Shown piece after piece: positions 23,901 through 34,858 of a stretch of DNA of 64,000 bases. Origin of the DNA: Membranipora membranacea (lineage: Eukaryota; Bryozoa; Gymnolaemata; Cheilostomatida; Membraniporidae). A program made the translations under genes and the position numbers. The stretch lies in assembly GCA_914767715.1 (NCBI GenBank), contig OU612066.1:37114283-37178282 (forward strand), given 5' to 3'. The notes under the pieces are model-generated. The model was given only the letters and a program-made list of their open reading frames with translations, was not told where the DNA came from and ran no database searches. Position 1 is the first letter of the stretch, and each line of letters begins with the position of its first letter.

Positions 23901-26415
23901 AATTCGGAGTTGTCCTCTCTCCAGTTTGGTACTTTTAACCCGCGCCGCATAGGAGAAACCTGCTGAAAGAGGATTATATTGAAAACCGCTAATGTTAAGA
24001 TAAAAATGATTTTTGATTCAGAGTTGGCATTATTGATAACCATGTGAGACAGGGTTTCCAAATTATTGGAGGCTTGAATGTTGATAAATCTTAATTTTAG
24101 TGACGGAACTCATGAAATTTTCTGCCAAATTGTCCGCAAAACAGGCCGAAAATGCTATAATTGACTATTCAAATACTAAAATTATTTCCTAAACTATGTC
24201 CATATGAGTTTTCAATGTTGCAGATTCTGAATCAAAAATAATTTTTATCCTTTAATAAGTGGTTTTCAAGATAACCCTCTTTTCAGCACGTTTTTCCTAT
24301 GCGGCGTGGGTTAAAAGTACCAATCTGGAGAGAGGACAACTCCGAATTGAGGCCTAAATCAGCGCTCAGAAAACTGTCTATTGTCCACAGTGACTTGTGG
24401 GGGGGGGGGGACCCTTGGTTTTTATCAGTTGTCTATTGCTTATCATCTTGATATGACACCGCTTAGCAAGCATCTGCTAAAAAGGATTGATATATGCGGT
24501 CTAGAAAGAATCATGTAAACATATTATATTATACCATATTATAAAATACAAAAATAATAAATCACACTGTAATTGTAGGGTTGTGGCTGATTGACAGATT
24601 GTTCAAACACTTGCATGGTCTGGCAGCCTTGATCATGGCACTTTATCTGATGACCAGTGTAGCCTCTGCTTATGTCACCGATATTACAACATTATTCATC
24701 GTATATCTGCTACAAGGTGGCCTTGAGGGTTGGATTCAAACAGGTAAGCAAACAAATACAATGCATTTTTTAGTTTTGACACTACAAACAACATTTTTTG
24801 ACAGTCAATAATGCGCATGCCTTCCATGTCTCGAATCATTTGGGGGATGATGTCCCCTATCTAGCTTTTGTTGTTAAAGCCGGCACCGTTGATGATGATA
24901 CTGGATATTAGGTAAATCATTTTAATCACCGACAAATTTTGAGGAATGTGTTAATGAATAATACAAAAAAAAATATACAAATAAGTACAAAACATATCTT
25001 TGAGTATTGAAAGTTTGGACCTCATTAGATTTTTAGCAGTGATCCCAAACCTGCCTAAACCGGAAAAAACATCTCGACATCTCAAATTTATATTTCAGTG
25101 GAGGTGAGTGTTTAATATTCTGCAGTTAACATACTATTTATATACTTGTCTTTCTTTTGTAGCAGCTGTGCGTGCTTTACTCACGGTTTGGGAGCAAAGA
25201 TTTAGCGCTTCAATATTCGCACTTCAACTTTCATTTGCTATTGGCAAGGCCATTGTTCCTAAGATAGTGGATCCATTCCTAGATGGAAATCGCTCGACAA
25301 CTCACAGTGCAACAAACTTTGATTTTCTGAACAGAATAGAAATAAAAACCGTAATCTCTTACCCTTCTAACTTTGTGAATGGGTATTGGGTCCTAGCTGC
25401 TTTGAGTTCACCACTTGTACTGATATTTCTAGCATTGTACTGTCTTGAATCTAAGGCTAAACCAAATATTGGCATTGAATCAGAACCGGTACAGCAACCA
25501 GATCCTAAACCAGTTACCAAATCAATTATCGAGCATTTTGATCCAAAGTCTTGCTCCCCTAGTAAGCCTATTCTTGGAGCTTTACTAGTTATCTTATGCA
25601 TGCTGTACTACGGGCTATCGACCTCAGTCATTAGGGCCTTCCCTAAGTTTCTGTTTTCATATGCTCGCAGCGGTCCACAACTTTCTGTCAACAAATCTAC
25701 ATGGCTTCAGTCTGGATATTTTTGTGGTATGATCTTTGGAAGAATCATTGCCGTAACAGTATCTATTTACTACCCATCTAACTACATCATGCTGGTGAGT
25801 GAACTATTTCTCGTTGTTAAATGACTTTTATTGCGATTAGAGGCATTGTTTATTTTCTAAATTTCATTCCTACAATACTCGCACCAAAGGCTGTTGACCA
25901 TTAGTTCCTTACAAACATTAAGTAAAACATAAGTATCTGTCTCCTTGACACTAGACACAGTCAGTAAGCTCTTGGTAGTTCATAGCAGCGTATTTTTGCA
26001 GAAATCATTCACTTTTCCTCTGAATCGATATTGATAAATTGAAGTGTTTCACTTGTACTTTTAGGTATCTTCTGTCGGTTTCCCCACTTCCGCTATAGTT
26101 TTGCTTTTTTTCCACACAAACGTTGACGTCTTGTGGGCTACTCTTCCAACTATGGGATTTTTTATCGGACCAATTATACCAGCTGCATTTGCTACGCTTC
26201 ACAACTACATTGAGCTCACAACTTTGGCAATCATCATAGCAACGATCGGCGGATCAATAGGAGATATAACGGTGATGTATAGCCTTAGCTCAGCCTATGA
26301 ATGTGGAGGTCCATATGTTCTGTGGCCCTACATGACTGGCCTTGCTGCCGGTCAACTCCTAGTCTCGTCATTTATGCTAATAGTTGCACAAATTCATGGT
26401 GTGAGATACAAATAA
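20949..26415 (+). CDS. MFSD4/NaGLT1-like major facilitator superfamily transporter (473 aa)
   Basis: Six exons: 20949-20968, 22191-22317, 22705-22831, 24579-24743, 25163-25794 and 26065-26415. All have GT-AG junctions with matching phases (2, 0, 1, 1, 0) and sum to 474 codons with stop. Twelve membrane segments can be counted. TM1 spans exons 2-3 (ILWMTVWMAL then GAFTEIVGPVLPEL); TM2 holds MRGAGLAAGSIAG; TM4-5 hold LQGGLEGWIQT and LTVWEQRFSASIFALQLSFA, which resemble the WGxxxxPYMQALHFSFGxG region of MFSD4A/MFSD4B (sodium-dependent glucose transporter 1). A hydrophilic loop of about 60 residues separates TM6 and TM7. The last exon carries TM9-12 and ends HGVRYK. Likely role is plasma-membrane or organellar solute (sugar?) transport; the substrate is inferred from family only. 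The six-codon first exon is the least certain part, but its phase fits exactly. An AATAAA overlaps the stop codon (26411-26416). Confidence 0.85.
23873..24376. mobile_element. 504-bp foldback element in the transporter intron
   Basis: The outer ends CAGTTTTCTGAGC / GCTCAGAAAACTG begin inverted arms of roughly 150 bp (for example TCGGAGTTGTCCTCTCTCCAG on the left and its reverse complement on the right). The central ~200 bp is not inverted. There is no coding capacity and no clear target duplication. Confidence 0.85.
24399..24410. repeat. G12 homopolymer
   Basis: Twelve consecutive G residues in an AT-rich intron. Likely length-variable. Confidence 0.9.
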
Positions 26416-27855
26416 AATAGCGTGTTATCTTATTACTTTCCAACTCTGATTGGTTAAAAATATGAGGAATACATGTGAGATGGTAAATTGAAAGTTTTGT
26501 TTATTGTGCTCAAATAATACAATTTTTTTAGTTTTGTGCCGGGCTATCACTGTACTACCAAATGTGTAAAAGAAGTGAAATCAGAACAGGGAAGAGGAAA
26601 ATAACATTGTGCCACAACCAAATAAATGTAAAACGTATTTTAGCAAATATATTACTCTATTATTATGCAACATTTTATATGCGTATGTATATTTTAGTAT
26701 ATCAATCTTTGAGAGAATACAGGTCAGTACTGAATGTTAAATGAAACAAAAGTCACTGTAAAAAGATATTGGGAACTGTATTAGTGCTAAGATAACCAGA
26801 AATGATGATGTGCCAAAATAATTATGCTTACAAAAAAAATTCATTCAATTCCTTTCGGTTTTGTCTTTTGTACCACGGTGTTTTAGTAAGTTCATAGCAA
26901 ATGAAAGAAGTCCTCATCACAGCACTAGATAATTTCCTCTTTAATTTCTTTTGAAACCCCCGCACTGTGCAATTAGTTCTCATATCAAATAGCTGAGGGG
27001 AAATGTATACAATTTCTGAACATACGGGATCACAATCACAATTAAAATATACATTTCAACTTGGAAGGTACGGTTTCTTACTAGAAAATTCATAGCCAAG
27101 CCCTACTTTGGACCTGATATAGAATGTAAGATTTATTTTTTAATTCATCGGGATGGCGTCTAGCGCTTGATTGACAGCAATAATGTATTGCTAAACATTT
27201 ATAATTTTGGGTTTGATCACCCTGTAAAATAGATCATCCCCACAATATTCAGTTGAGCAAGACCAGACAGTATGGAGTCTCGAGTAGTTCAATGTTTTAG
27301 TAGAAGAATTTCAACTTTAACAGCTTGATAGTAAGTATGTGCAGAAGAGAAAATTGTTGGTTGAGTGTTTTCTAACAAAGGAATTTTACCACCGTAAATA
27401 AGCAGTTTTCATCTTAATGTGTGTGAGAGGACAAGTATTAATGACTGACAATACGCCCTAATTATTTTTTCTGCCAATATTAAGAAAAAATGAAATAAAT
27501 GTCCATCTAGAGACTAATGATTTTGAACTCACCAGAATGAATGCCTTGCAACTGAATGCTGCTAGGGTACAATGTTGCCTGAGCTTTCGATATTATCTAT
27601 TTCAACTGATACTCAAACAATGGTGCATATATATCGCTAATGAGATACCAGACTATCTTTATCTGTATGAATGCAAAAGCTAGATGATGATATGTAATTC
27701 TCCATAATTTGCTCAACCAATCAGTCCATTCCAAGAAACTTGAATAGATAAGTAATATCTGTAGCTCTATAGTTCATTTCATCTGATCAAGTCCAAATCG
27801 AAGTCACAAGCTCACACTAGTCATAGTGTTTCAACCTTCTTCGCACCAGATCATC
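26416..27855. other. Intergenic between transporter and lectin genes
   Basis: AT-rich. No exon or repeat with supportable boundaries. The region 27770-27855 should contain the lectin gene's promoter and 5' UTR, but I see no definite core-promoter element. Confidence 0.45.
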
Positions 27856-30711
27856 ATGCTTCTTCTGAATTTAATCCTTTCCACTGTATGTATATTTTTA
27901 TTCAACGTTTTTGTTGTGGTTTCTATATTATTATGTTGTAAACAAAAGAAAGTTTACTTGTTGAGCTCATAAATATGTATATGATGATACAGCTATATAT
28001 CCCATAACATCACTCCTAGTCTTATGCTGACGATAATGACCATTGTGTGGATTGTATTATGCCATGACTGTCTGAACCAAAAATCTACTCTTCATACTGT
28101 TGAAAAGCATTAATAGCAGTCGGTTGCATCAAGTTTTTGGGTAAAAATAGGGAGTACACTCGTTTTCTCCCAGTTTACATTTCTAGTAGGAGGTAGCTCA
28201 GTTGGTTAGAGCGCCTGCCCTTTAACGCGCAAGCACGAATCCCGCTGCGGTCTACTGACTACTGGGCTCATATGACGCCCCAGGTGTGCTCCGACCTGCC
28301 TGCAAACTGAGAGCAACTTGGCGCCGAATACGGCGGCCGCGCCCTTAAGGCACTGATATTTCTCAGTCCTCGGACGGAGACAACACTTGCGATTTTAACC
28401 CACAACCCACATAATGCTTTTCCCTTGATACCATACTTATGGCTGCATGTTTGATTGAGCAGGGTAAGTGAAGATGTACAGTCGTGTGAAACAAGTTTCA
28501 GCCTGCAACTTGTTGATGTGTCAATAATATTTTATGCATTTTGCTCAGCAATTGTGTATGGTGTTAAGACTAGATTATGACTCAGATTTGTGTTCGCATG
28601 CCTCAGACTAATTTGCCCATTCCTATTCTTAAAAATTGATGATCATGCCACTGACTCATTCTAAGTTTCAGTTGTCTATGGGCACATCAACGACACAGTC
28701 AAGATGGTTTTCTGCTACCGAGACCTGCATTAGAAATGGTAGTGTCTTCGAAACGACACAAAGCATACCATTTGAAACTTGTGCAATCAGATGTACAAGA
28801 CACAAAGGATGCAGAGGGTTTACCTATGACAAGGATTCGGCATGTTGTCGTCTTGGCTCTGAGCTGGAGGATAAAACAAGCAATGCGTCATATTGTGTAT
28901 CCAGTGTATCGGTGTCTCAATCAGGTAACCATATGCTCTAAATTATTCAGCATTCAAACAAATTTCATTAATAATCATTAAATATATCCTTCTGTAAGTA
29001 TTATAATGAAAGATGCTGACCCTTGCTCCTTTCAATTTGCAAAATATTTCCTTATTTGTGGTTATAGTTGAAACAGCGTCATGAAGTAAGTCTCAAATTC
29101 ACTGTATGACACAATCAAGTAAAACATTTAGGGCGCGCTATGCAAAGGTCAACGTTGAAATGCAGGAAAACACTGAAGTAAATTTGCCTGCTGCTAATGT
29201 TTCAATGTTGATCTTGTCCTTGGCTTCGTTTGTTGCATGTCATTGGGACAAAGAAGTGCTAGTGTTTTAAGTCAGTAAATGTTTTTAGATATAACTGAGC
29301 ATTGTGTCATTTTTCACCCATGCCTGCGTCTTCAATGCTTCAAGTACACAATGTAAATTATAGGTAAACACAGGCATCAATAAACTTCAAACTCTTGAGC
29401 ACTTGACTAATTTATCAGTAACAAATGGCTAAAGGTGTCAAATTGAGTTGGCTTTTAGGAAGCGATAATTAGAAGGCAAAGTTAAATGCTTCAACTAATT
29501 TCAATTTATATACTACCAATACTACACCAGTGAAATAGCTGAAATACATTAAATATTAATGCTCTTAATTTGATATTTTTAACGGTTATATAATGTTTCA
29601 CTGTTGAAAGCAACTTTTTGCCAAGCAGTATCAATGTGATGGTAATTAAATTGATGAATTATTTATGTTGATTCATCTTTCCAGCCATTCAACATGAATC
29701 GAAACATGAAGAAAAGACAGTCACATGTGATATTGCTGATGGTTGGTATCTCAACACAGACAGAAACACATGTATCAAACCTTTCCTTACTGCTGTCAGC
29801 CGACAGGAAGCCCAGGATGACTGCCAGACCAGAGGGGCAGAATTACCCATTATTGCCAGCAGAGAGTCAAAAGACATTTATGTGAAGTTAATGACCGGCA
29901 ATGATCCAAGTAAGTTGTATTGTATTGCACAAGTTCTTTTAAACACTGAGAATTTCTGGCATCATAAAATAATTAATTCAATTGCATCGAATCAATAAAT
30001 AAAAACCTTTGCACTTTTAAAGTTGGTGCCGCGCTGTGTGGCCTGGATGCTCGGTTGCCTTAAGACACAAATTCAATATTTTTCTACATAGACCCACCAC
30101 CAATATTTGTTACTGACTAAACAGAAACACTTGGTAGTATTTTTCTTTATTCTAAATTCCTGTGATGAGGCATTCTATATTATCTTCATTTATGATCCGG
30201 ATTAAAGAATTAGAAGTTACAATTTGAATTCAAATTTAGGTATGACAGAACCCAAAACTCTACTGAGGTTCACTAAAGGTGTGCAGGCTTTGGATGTTAT
30301 GAGGGTTTTTTATGAGGGTTAGGTGAGACAAACCACCGAATTATCGAGCAGTTTTGGTTTTGAGAGTGCTAATGGGGAAGATTTGCATCTCCAATATCAA
30401 TTAAAGGACTCTCATTGAAATAAAACTTTTTAAATGCAATGTTATTGATCTTGAGGAAGCTAGCGATGCGTAATCTCATGTACTTTTCAGGTTGGCATAT
30501 TAGCACTGATGGAATTTGGGTAGGCGCCATGTTAATCGCTGGCACTCAACAATATAGATGGTCAGATGGTACGGATGTCACAGCTGATGAATGGTCGCCT
30601 AATGAACCATATTCTTATGATGAATGTACACAGTTTTGGCGCTATTACCTTTTGATTGATGATGTGAACTGTAATGGTAGCAGAGAGTATGTGTGTGAAA
30701 AACATGTTTGA
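27856..30711 (+). CDS. Secreted PAN/apple plus C-type lectin domain protein (242 aa)
   Basis: Exons 27856-27885, 28672-28924, 29685-29909 and 30491-30711 join in phases 0, 1 and 1. Exon 1 (MLLLNLILST) with the start of exon 2 gives a short signal peptide. Exon 2 holds a PAN/apple-like domain: cysteines in TETCIRNG, FETCAIRCTRHKGCRGFTY, ACCRLG and ASYC. Exons 3-4 form one C-type lectin fold: CDIADGWYLNTDRNTCIKPF, RQEAQDDCQTRGAELPII, then IWVGAMLIAGTQQYRWSDG, WSPNEP, DECTQFW and DDVNCNGSREYVCEKHV. The Ca-site motifs are altered: EPN/QPD reads EPY, and WND reads IDD. Sugar binding may be weak or calcium independent. A SINE lies in intron 1. AATAAA at 31031-31036 is a plausible poly(A) signal. 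Likely role is extracellular recognition, perhaps immune; the ligand is unknown. Confidence 0.85.
28195..28380 (+). mobile_element. tRNA-derived SINE in lectin intron 1
   Basis: The head reads GGAGGTAGCTCAGTTGGTTAGAGCG (A-box-like), then a weakened B box (CACGAATCCCGC). The body CTACTGACTACTGGG...CTGCCTGCAAACTGAGAGCAACTTGGCGC matches the SINE at 10805 and 16970 (reverse strand). The tRNA fold is broken at the B box, so I do not call a functional tRNA. Confidence 0.75.
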
Positions 30712-31830
30712 GAACTTCCTTTATCTCCAGTTGCCATGTGCGGCTCACAAATGACTATTTTCTATAATTGTTCTATAGCTAGCAGTTTAGTTAAATCGAG
30801 CAATCTTATCAACATCTGGTTGCTAAATTGCTGTTTTAAACTTTGTTCTATCAAAGAAAAATCTTGAATCTGACCATTCCTTGCTGAGGTCTTGGTCTGA
30901 AATCTTTCACTGCTTGATGTATCCTAAAATAATCTCAGTTGATATCGCATTTATTTTTAATTTACTTGATTTGGGTTAGAAATTTCAAGACTTAGGTTGT
31001 TATTGTAAAATATACTGCACAAGAAAATCCAATAAACCTTTGCGTCATGTTACATGGTAAGCATAGGCTATTTTTTGGCACTAATGAGGACGATAGTACA
31101 ATCATAATAGGTTTATCTTGAAAAAAACAATTTTATTAAGTGGAATATTTAGTGAGTTTTGTACAAGTAAGACAATCCTGCAGTCCTCACAAGCAATCAA
31201 AGATTTATAAGATTGGAACAAAATCATTGAGTAGGTAAGGTAATACCTGATCAATTATCAAGGAGCCTGGATTGCTCTCTAGTTTTTTCAGAAAAAAGGC
31301 TATTGTGTTTATCCTTGCTGTCTGCTTTATCTTACCAATTGCTAACCATTTTAATCATTGATTTAATCATTAATGATGAAGATTGCTTGTCAATAAACGT
31401 TTAAAAAAAAAACCATGATAACTATGATCGTTATGTACAGCTTTGGCTAAGTCCTGTCAGTGTCATGTTTGATGCTTGAAATTTTGCTCAGTATGTTCCA
31501 GGTTATTGATATTCTGAGGCTTATTGACTTGTGGCAGAGACCATAGCTCCTTATGCGGCCAAGATGTTCAGGTGTATAAATTCCATGTTTATTCTGGAGA
31601 AGAATAAGTCCTTAAGACTTGTACCCAGAAAACAGAAAAAAAAATCTGGTAAAATATGGTGTAGAATTAAAAATACATGTAACTAAAAATCGAGAACGAT
31701 GGCAGGGAAAATTACAAACTACACACAGGCATTAATTAGCAGTAAAACGTTACACAAGTTAATACACAATAGCTAGGAAAAGAAATTTAGAACAATGCAG
31801 CAGTAGGCTAAAATGAAATGATAACAACTG
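30712..31830. other. Lectin 3' UTR and intergenic DNA
   Basis: Holds the lectin poly(A) signal (31031-31036) and probably the 3' UTR of the minus-strand LINE fragment to the right. No gene was seen. Confidence 0.45.
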
Positions 31831-31835
31831 ACTCA

Positions 31836-32545
31836 TTAATTGAGAAGTTTGAGGAGGTGGCTCCGAGTGGCATTTTTGAATGAAGCAAGGGGCTGACTCA
31901 GCTTAACATGATTGGGTAATTTGTTAAACTTCTGAGCACCAAAATTAGCTAACGCAAATCTAAAATTTGCCTTGGATAGTCTAAATCCAGAACTTTTAGC
32001 AAGCCGGGTTTCACTAGTGAACTTTTCAGGTAGCCGATTGGTATCAATTCTTGGGACTAAATTATTAACAATTTTATAAAACGTCAGCAGATACAAATAT
32101 TCGAAACGCAAAGTTAAAACAGGGATGTTGTAGGTCTTTCGAGTATTATCTTTAGAACTGTCATAGTCTATAATTTTCAGACATCTATTCTCAATTTTTA
32201 AAAATTCTTTTTTTACATAATCGTTTGTTGTAAATAAAACAGGAGCGCTGTATTCCAGGTTGGAACGTATAAGGTCAATGCACCAAAGCGTGGCTAATTT
32301 AGGTGTAAGGAATTTTCTATTGCCTTGAAAAATGGTGACTCTTGGATAAAGTTTTGTTTAATTTTACTGGTATGAGATTTAAAATTTAATTTGTTATCAA
32401 GAATCACACCTTAGTACTTAATTTTGTCTGATTGTTTAAAATGAGATTTAAAATTTAAGTTCAGGAGGTGTTATGTTTCGTTTATTGGAAATGGTCATGA
32501 CATCTGTTTTACCGCTGTTTAGAACAAAATGTAGAGAAAATGCTT
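31836..32545 (-). mobile_element. LINE fragment: C-terminal part of reverse transcriptase ORF2
   Basis: An open frame at 32111-31836 ends in RSHLLKLLN. Upstream the minus strand continues in the same style with frame breaks: TISNKRN, a broken LDNKLNFKSHTSKI, then RSNLEYSAPVLFTTND and RCLKIIDYDS. This is the thumb/C-terminal region typical of jockey/CR1-superfamily RTs. No YADD is left. Dead 3' fragment. Confidence 0.75.
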
Positions 32546-33174
32546 GGAGCTTTATGCCAGGAAATAAAAGATAATTGATGTTAAGTGCTTACACCATTGC
32601 ATCGTTGGTCCCTAAGGCTAATTATTAAGGCTTTCATTTAGCGGAAATTATTGTAAGAGAATATCATAACCATAAAATCTGTCTGTTGAAAAATGAGATG
32701 GTTGTCATATGTGTACCATTCATTTGTGATCCTAAGTGTTATTTACCTGTTTGTACATGATAGTAGTCCTGGGTCCTCTGGTATGCTGGTCAAGTTAGGG
32801 GACTTGGTAGCACTGGTAAAGGTTAGCAACCCTAAATAGAAGCGTGCTGTGGCCCGCTGTCCACATCTGAAATGGTAAATTATCACTGACCTATATCTGA
32901 ATCTTAGCACGGTGGTGAATGGTTCACCAAAACTGAAAAGTTACTACGTTCCCTATTGTTTTGAATAAAAACTTACAAACTGCATTCAACTCTGAACTGT
33001 ATAGTTTCATAGTCTTAACATTTATTAAAAGAAATTCAATCTCAAACCCTACATATTATGTTACAAAATTAGGGAAAATAAAAATACATGCGATTTTTAG
33101 AGAGATAAATATTAGTTGTATTTTTCTTGTACAAGAAAAGACAATACTTAAATACTTACTTTGAGGCTGCTCTT

Positions 33175-33602
33175 TTGTATCATGAGAGCGATTTCGAGCT
33201 TTAGGATCCTTAAATTGAGGAAGTTATGGTATCTCAAACTTTCAAGTCAATCGGCATTTGGATTCCTCCAGTACGTCACATTTGATATCAATAATGTCAC
33301 AGACATGATGATGATCAAAATAATATCATAAGTGCAGGTGGGTCTCGAACCCAGAACCTATGGTGCTGCAGGCCATGGCTCTACCATCTAATATAGCGCA
33401 GTGGTAGCGGTGTTACCTGCTGGACCATAATACCTGGGTTCGAAACCCACCAGCACCCATCATATTATTTGAATGAATGTGATGTAGTGCAGGGATTCCC
33501 AGCTCCGATTGACAGTCATCAACTTTGACAGTTTGAGAGACCATAACTTCCTCAATATTAAGATTCTAAAGCCTGAAATTGCTCATATTATGATAGAATT
33601 GA
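33175..33602. mobile_element. Head-to-head pair of tRNA-derived SINEs forming a long inverted repeat
   Basis: The two ~213-bp arms are inverted copies around position 33390. Each arm begins centrally with a tRNA-like head reading outward. The right arm has TAGCGCAGTGGTAGCGGTG and GGGTTCGAAACCC; the left arm (minus) has GATGGTAGAGCCATGG and GGGTTCGAGACCC. Both continue into the same body, ending in the shared block TTGAGGAAGTTATGGT..TCTCAAACT and beyond. The arms are diverged by eye (perhaps 15-25%). No open frame. Confidence 0.8.
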
Positions 33603-33814
33603 ATATGGAGAATAAGATATTTTTTATTTTTTTTATTATCATGTTTTTATTGAGGTTTTCATATGTATAAGTATGTCATAAGCAAAGGAAAATAACAACT
33701 TTTTGACCTCATAAACAAAACAAAAAAGAAAGAAAAAAATTTATAGATATGGACAGAAATGATAATCAGTTGGGAGAAAAACTTTTACTGTATGTGATTG
33801 ATTGATATATATTA

Positions 33815-34327
33815 TTACGCTTTACTAAATAAAATGAATTGGTTTAAAAATCTTGTTTTACCATATTTGGTCCTATATTTTGGTTTAATTATTCTACGCC
33901 CTGACCGCACGACTCTATTGTGCATTTTGCAGGAATTGATTAGTTTAAGGATGAAAAATGAGGTGTTCTTGCCTAGAGAGGCACTATTGACAAACCTGTC
34001 AAAAGTTGCCCTCCTCCTGTCACCCAGAGTGGAAAGATTCAAAATCTCACGACCAGTTGAGATAGAAAAAAATGAGTTGGTACCAAGAATTATCCTGATG
34101 GCTCTGTTTTGACAAAGTTCTAACAAGTTAGAGTTGTAATCAGAAGTATTTAATAACAGAGAAGAACAATACTCTAAGATGGGACGAACATACGATTTAT
34201 AAGCTTGAAGCAGATGTGAAGGATTGACAAATTTTCGAATTTCAGAGAGACAGAATAAAACTCTGTTAGATTTTAATACCAGGGACTCAACATAGGTTTT
34301 CAATGACAGATGCTGGTCCAAGATCAC
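33815..34327 (-). mobile_element. LINE fragment: reverse transcriptase C-terminus (different family)
   Basis: A single 170-codon open frame contains HLSLKTYVESLVLKSNRVL, YKSYVRPILEYCSSLL, CQNRAIRIILG and LGDRRRATFDRF. These are hallmarks of the post-RT region of CR1/L2/jockey-type ORF2 (YVRPILEYCS, RRR). It is not alignable by eye with the fragment at 31836-32545. Truncated at 5'. Confidence 0.8.
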
Positions 34328-34858
34328 GCCTAACTAAGAGTTTAATTGAAGTTGCTGATTTGATTTGTACATTATTTGAAACAAGATCAGGTATCGTTTC
34401 AACCTTTCTGTTCGAAAATACACGAAACCGATACAAAAGAGCAGCCTCTAAGTAAGTCTTTAAGCTTACTTTATCATAATTGTTCTATACGGACAACTGT
34501 CATATACCTAAATGCCTGAATTGGATGGGATGAACGCTTTCAAATTCCCAGTCAATTGCATGCAGCTTGACTGGGGGCGCGCCGCAGTCAATCAATTCTC
34601 TATAAATCATCATTTCTGTATGAGAATGAATGACATTTTTTCCCATATCAGAATAATTACACAAAGGTGGCTCCTAAGACTTTGGAATCGGATTTTTAAA
34701 AACATCACACACCTGTTCTTGCGTTTAGTAATCACTTATGGGCGTCAGACGCTCCTTGATGGTGATATACGGCGATTCTCAGCAGTTGTGATAGACCCGT
34801 CAATGAATGATAAGCAGTAAGAAACCAGTAATAAAAGCCCACAGCAAGTTAGACTATT

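Noticed and set aside
33394-33466. Possible functional tRNA gene
   Set aside because: A and B boxes are present, but the acceptor stem does not pair and the same block is the head of an inverted SINE pair.
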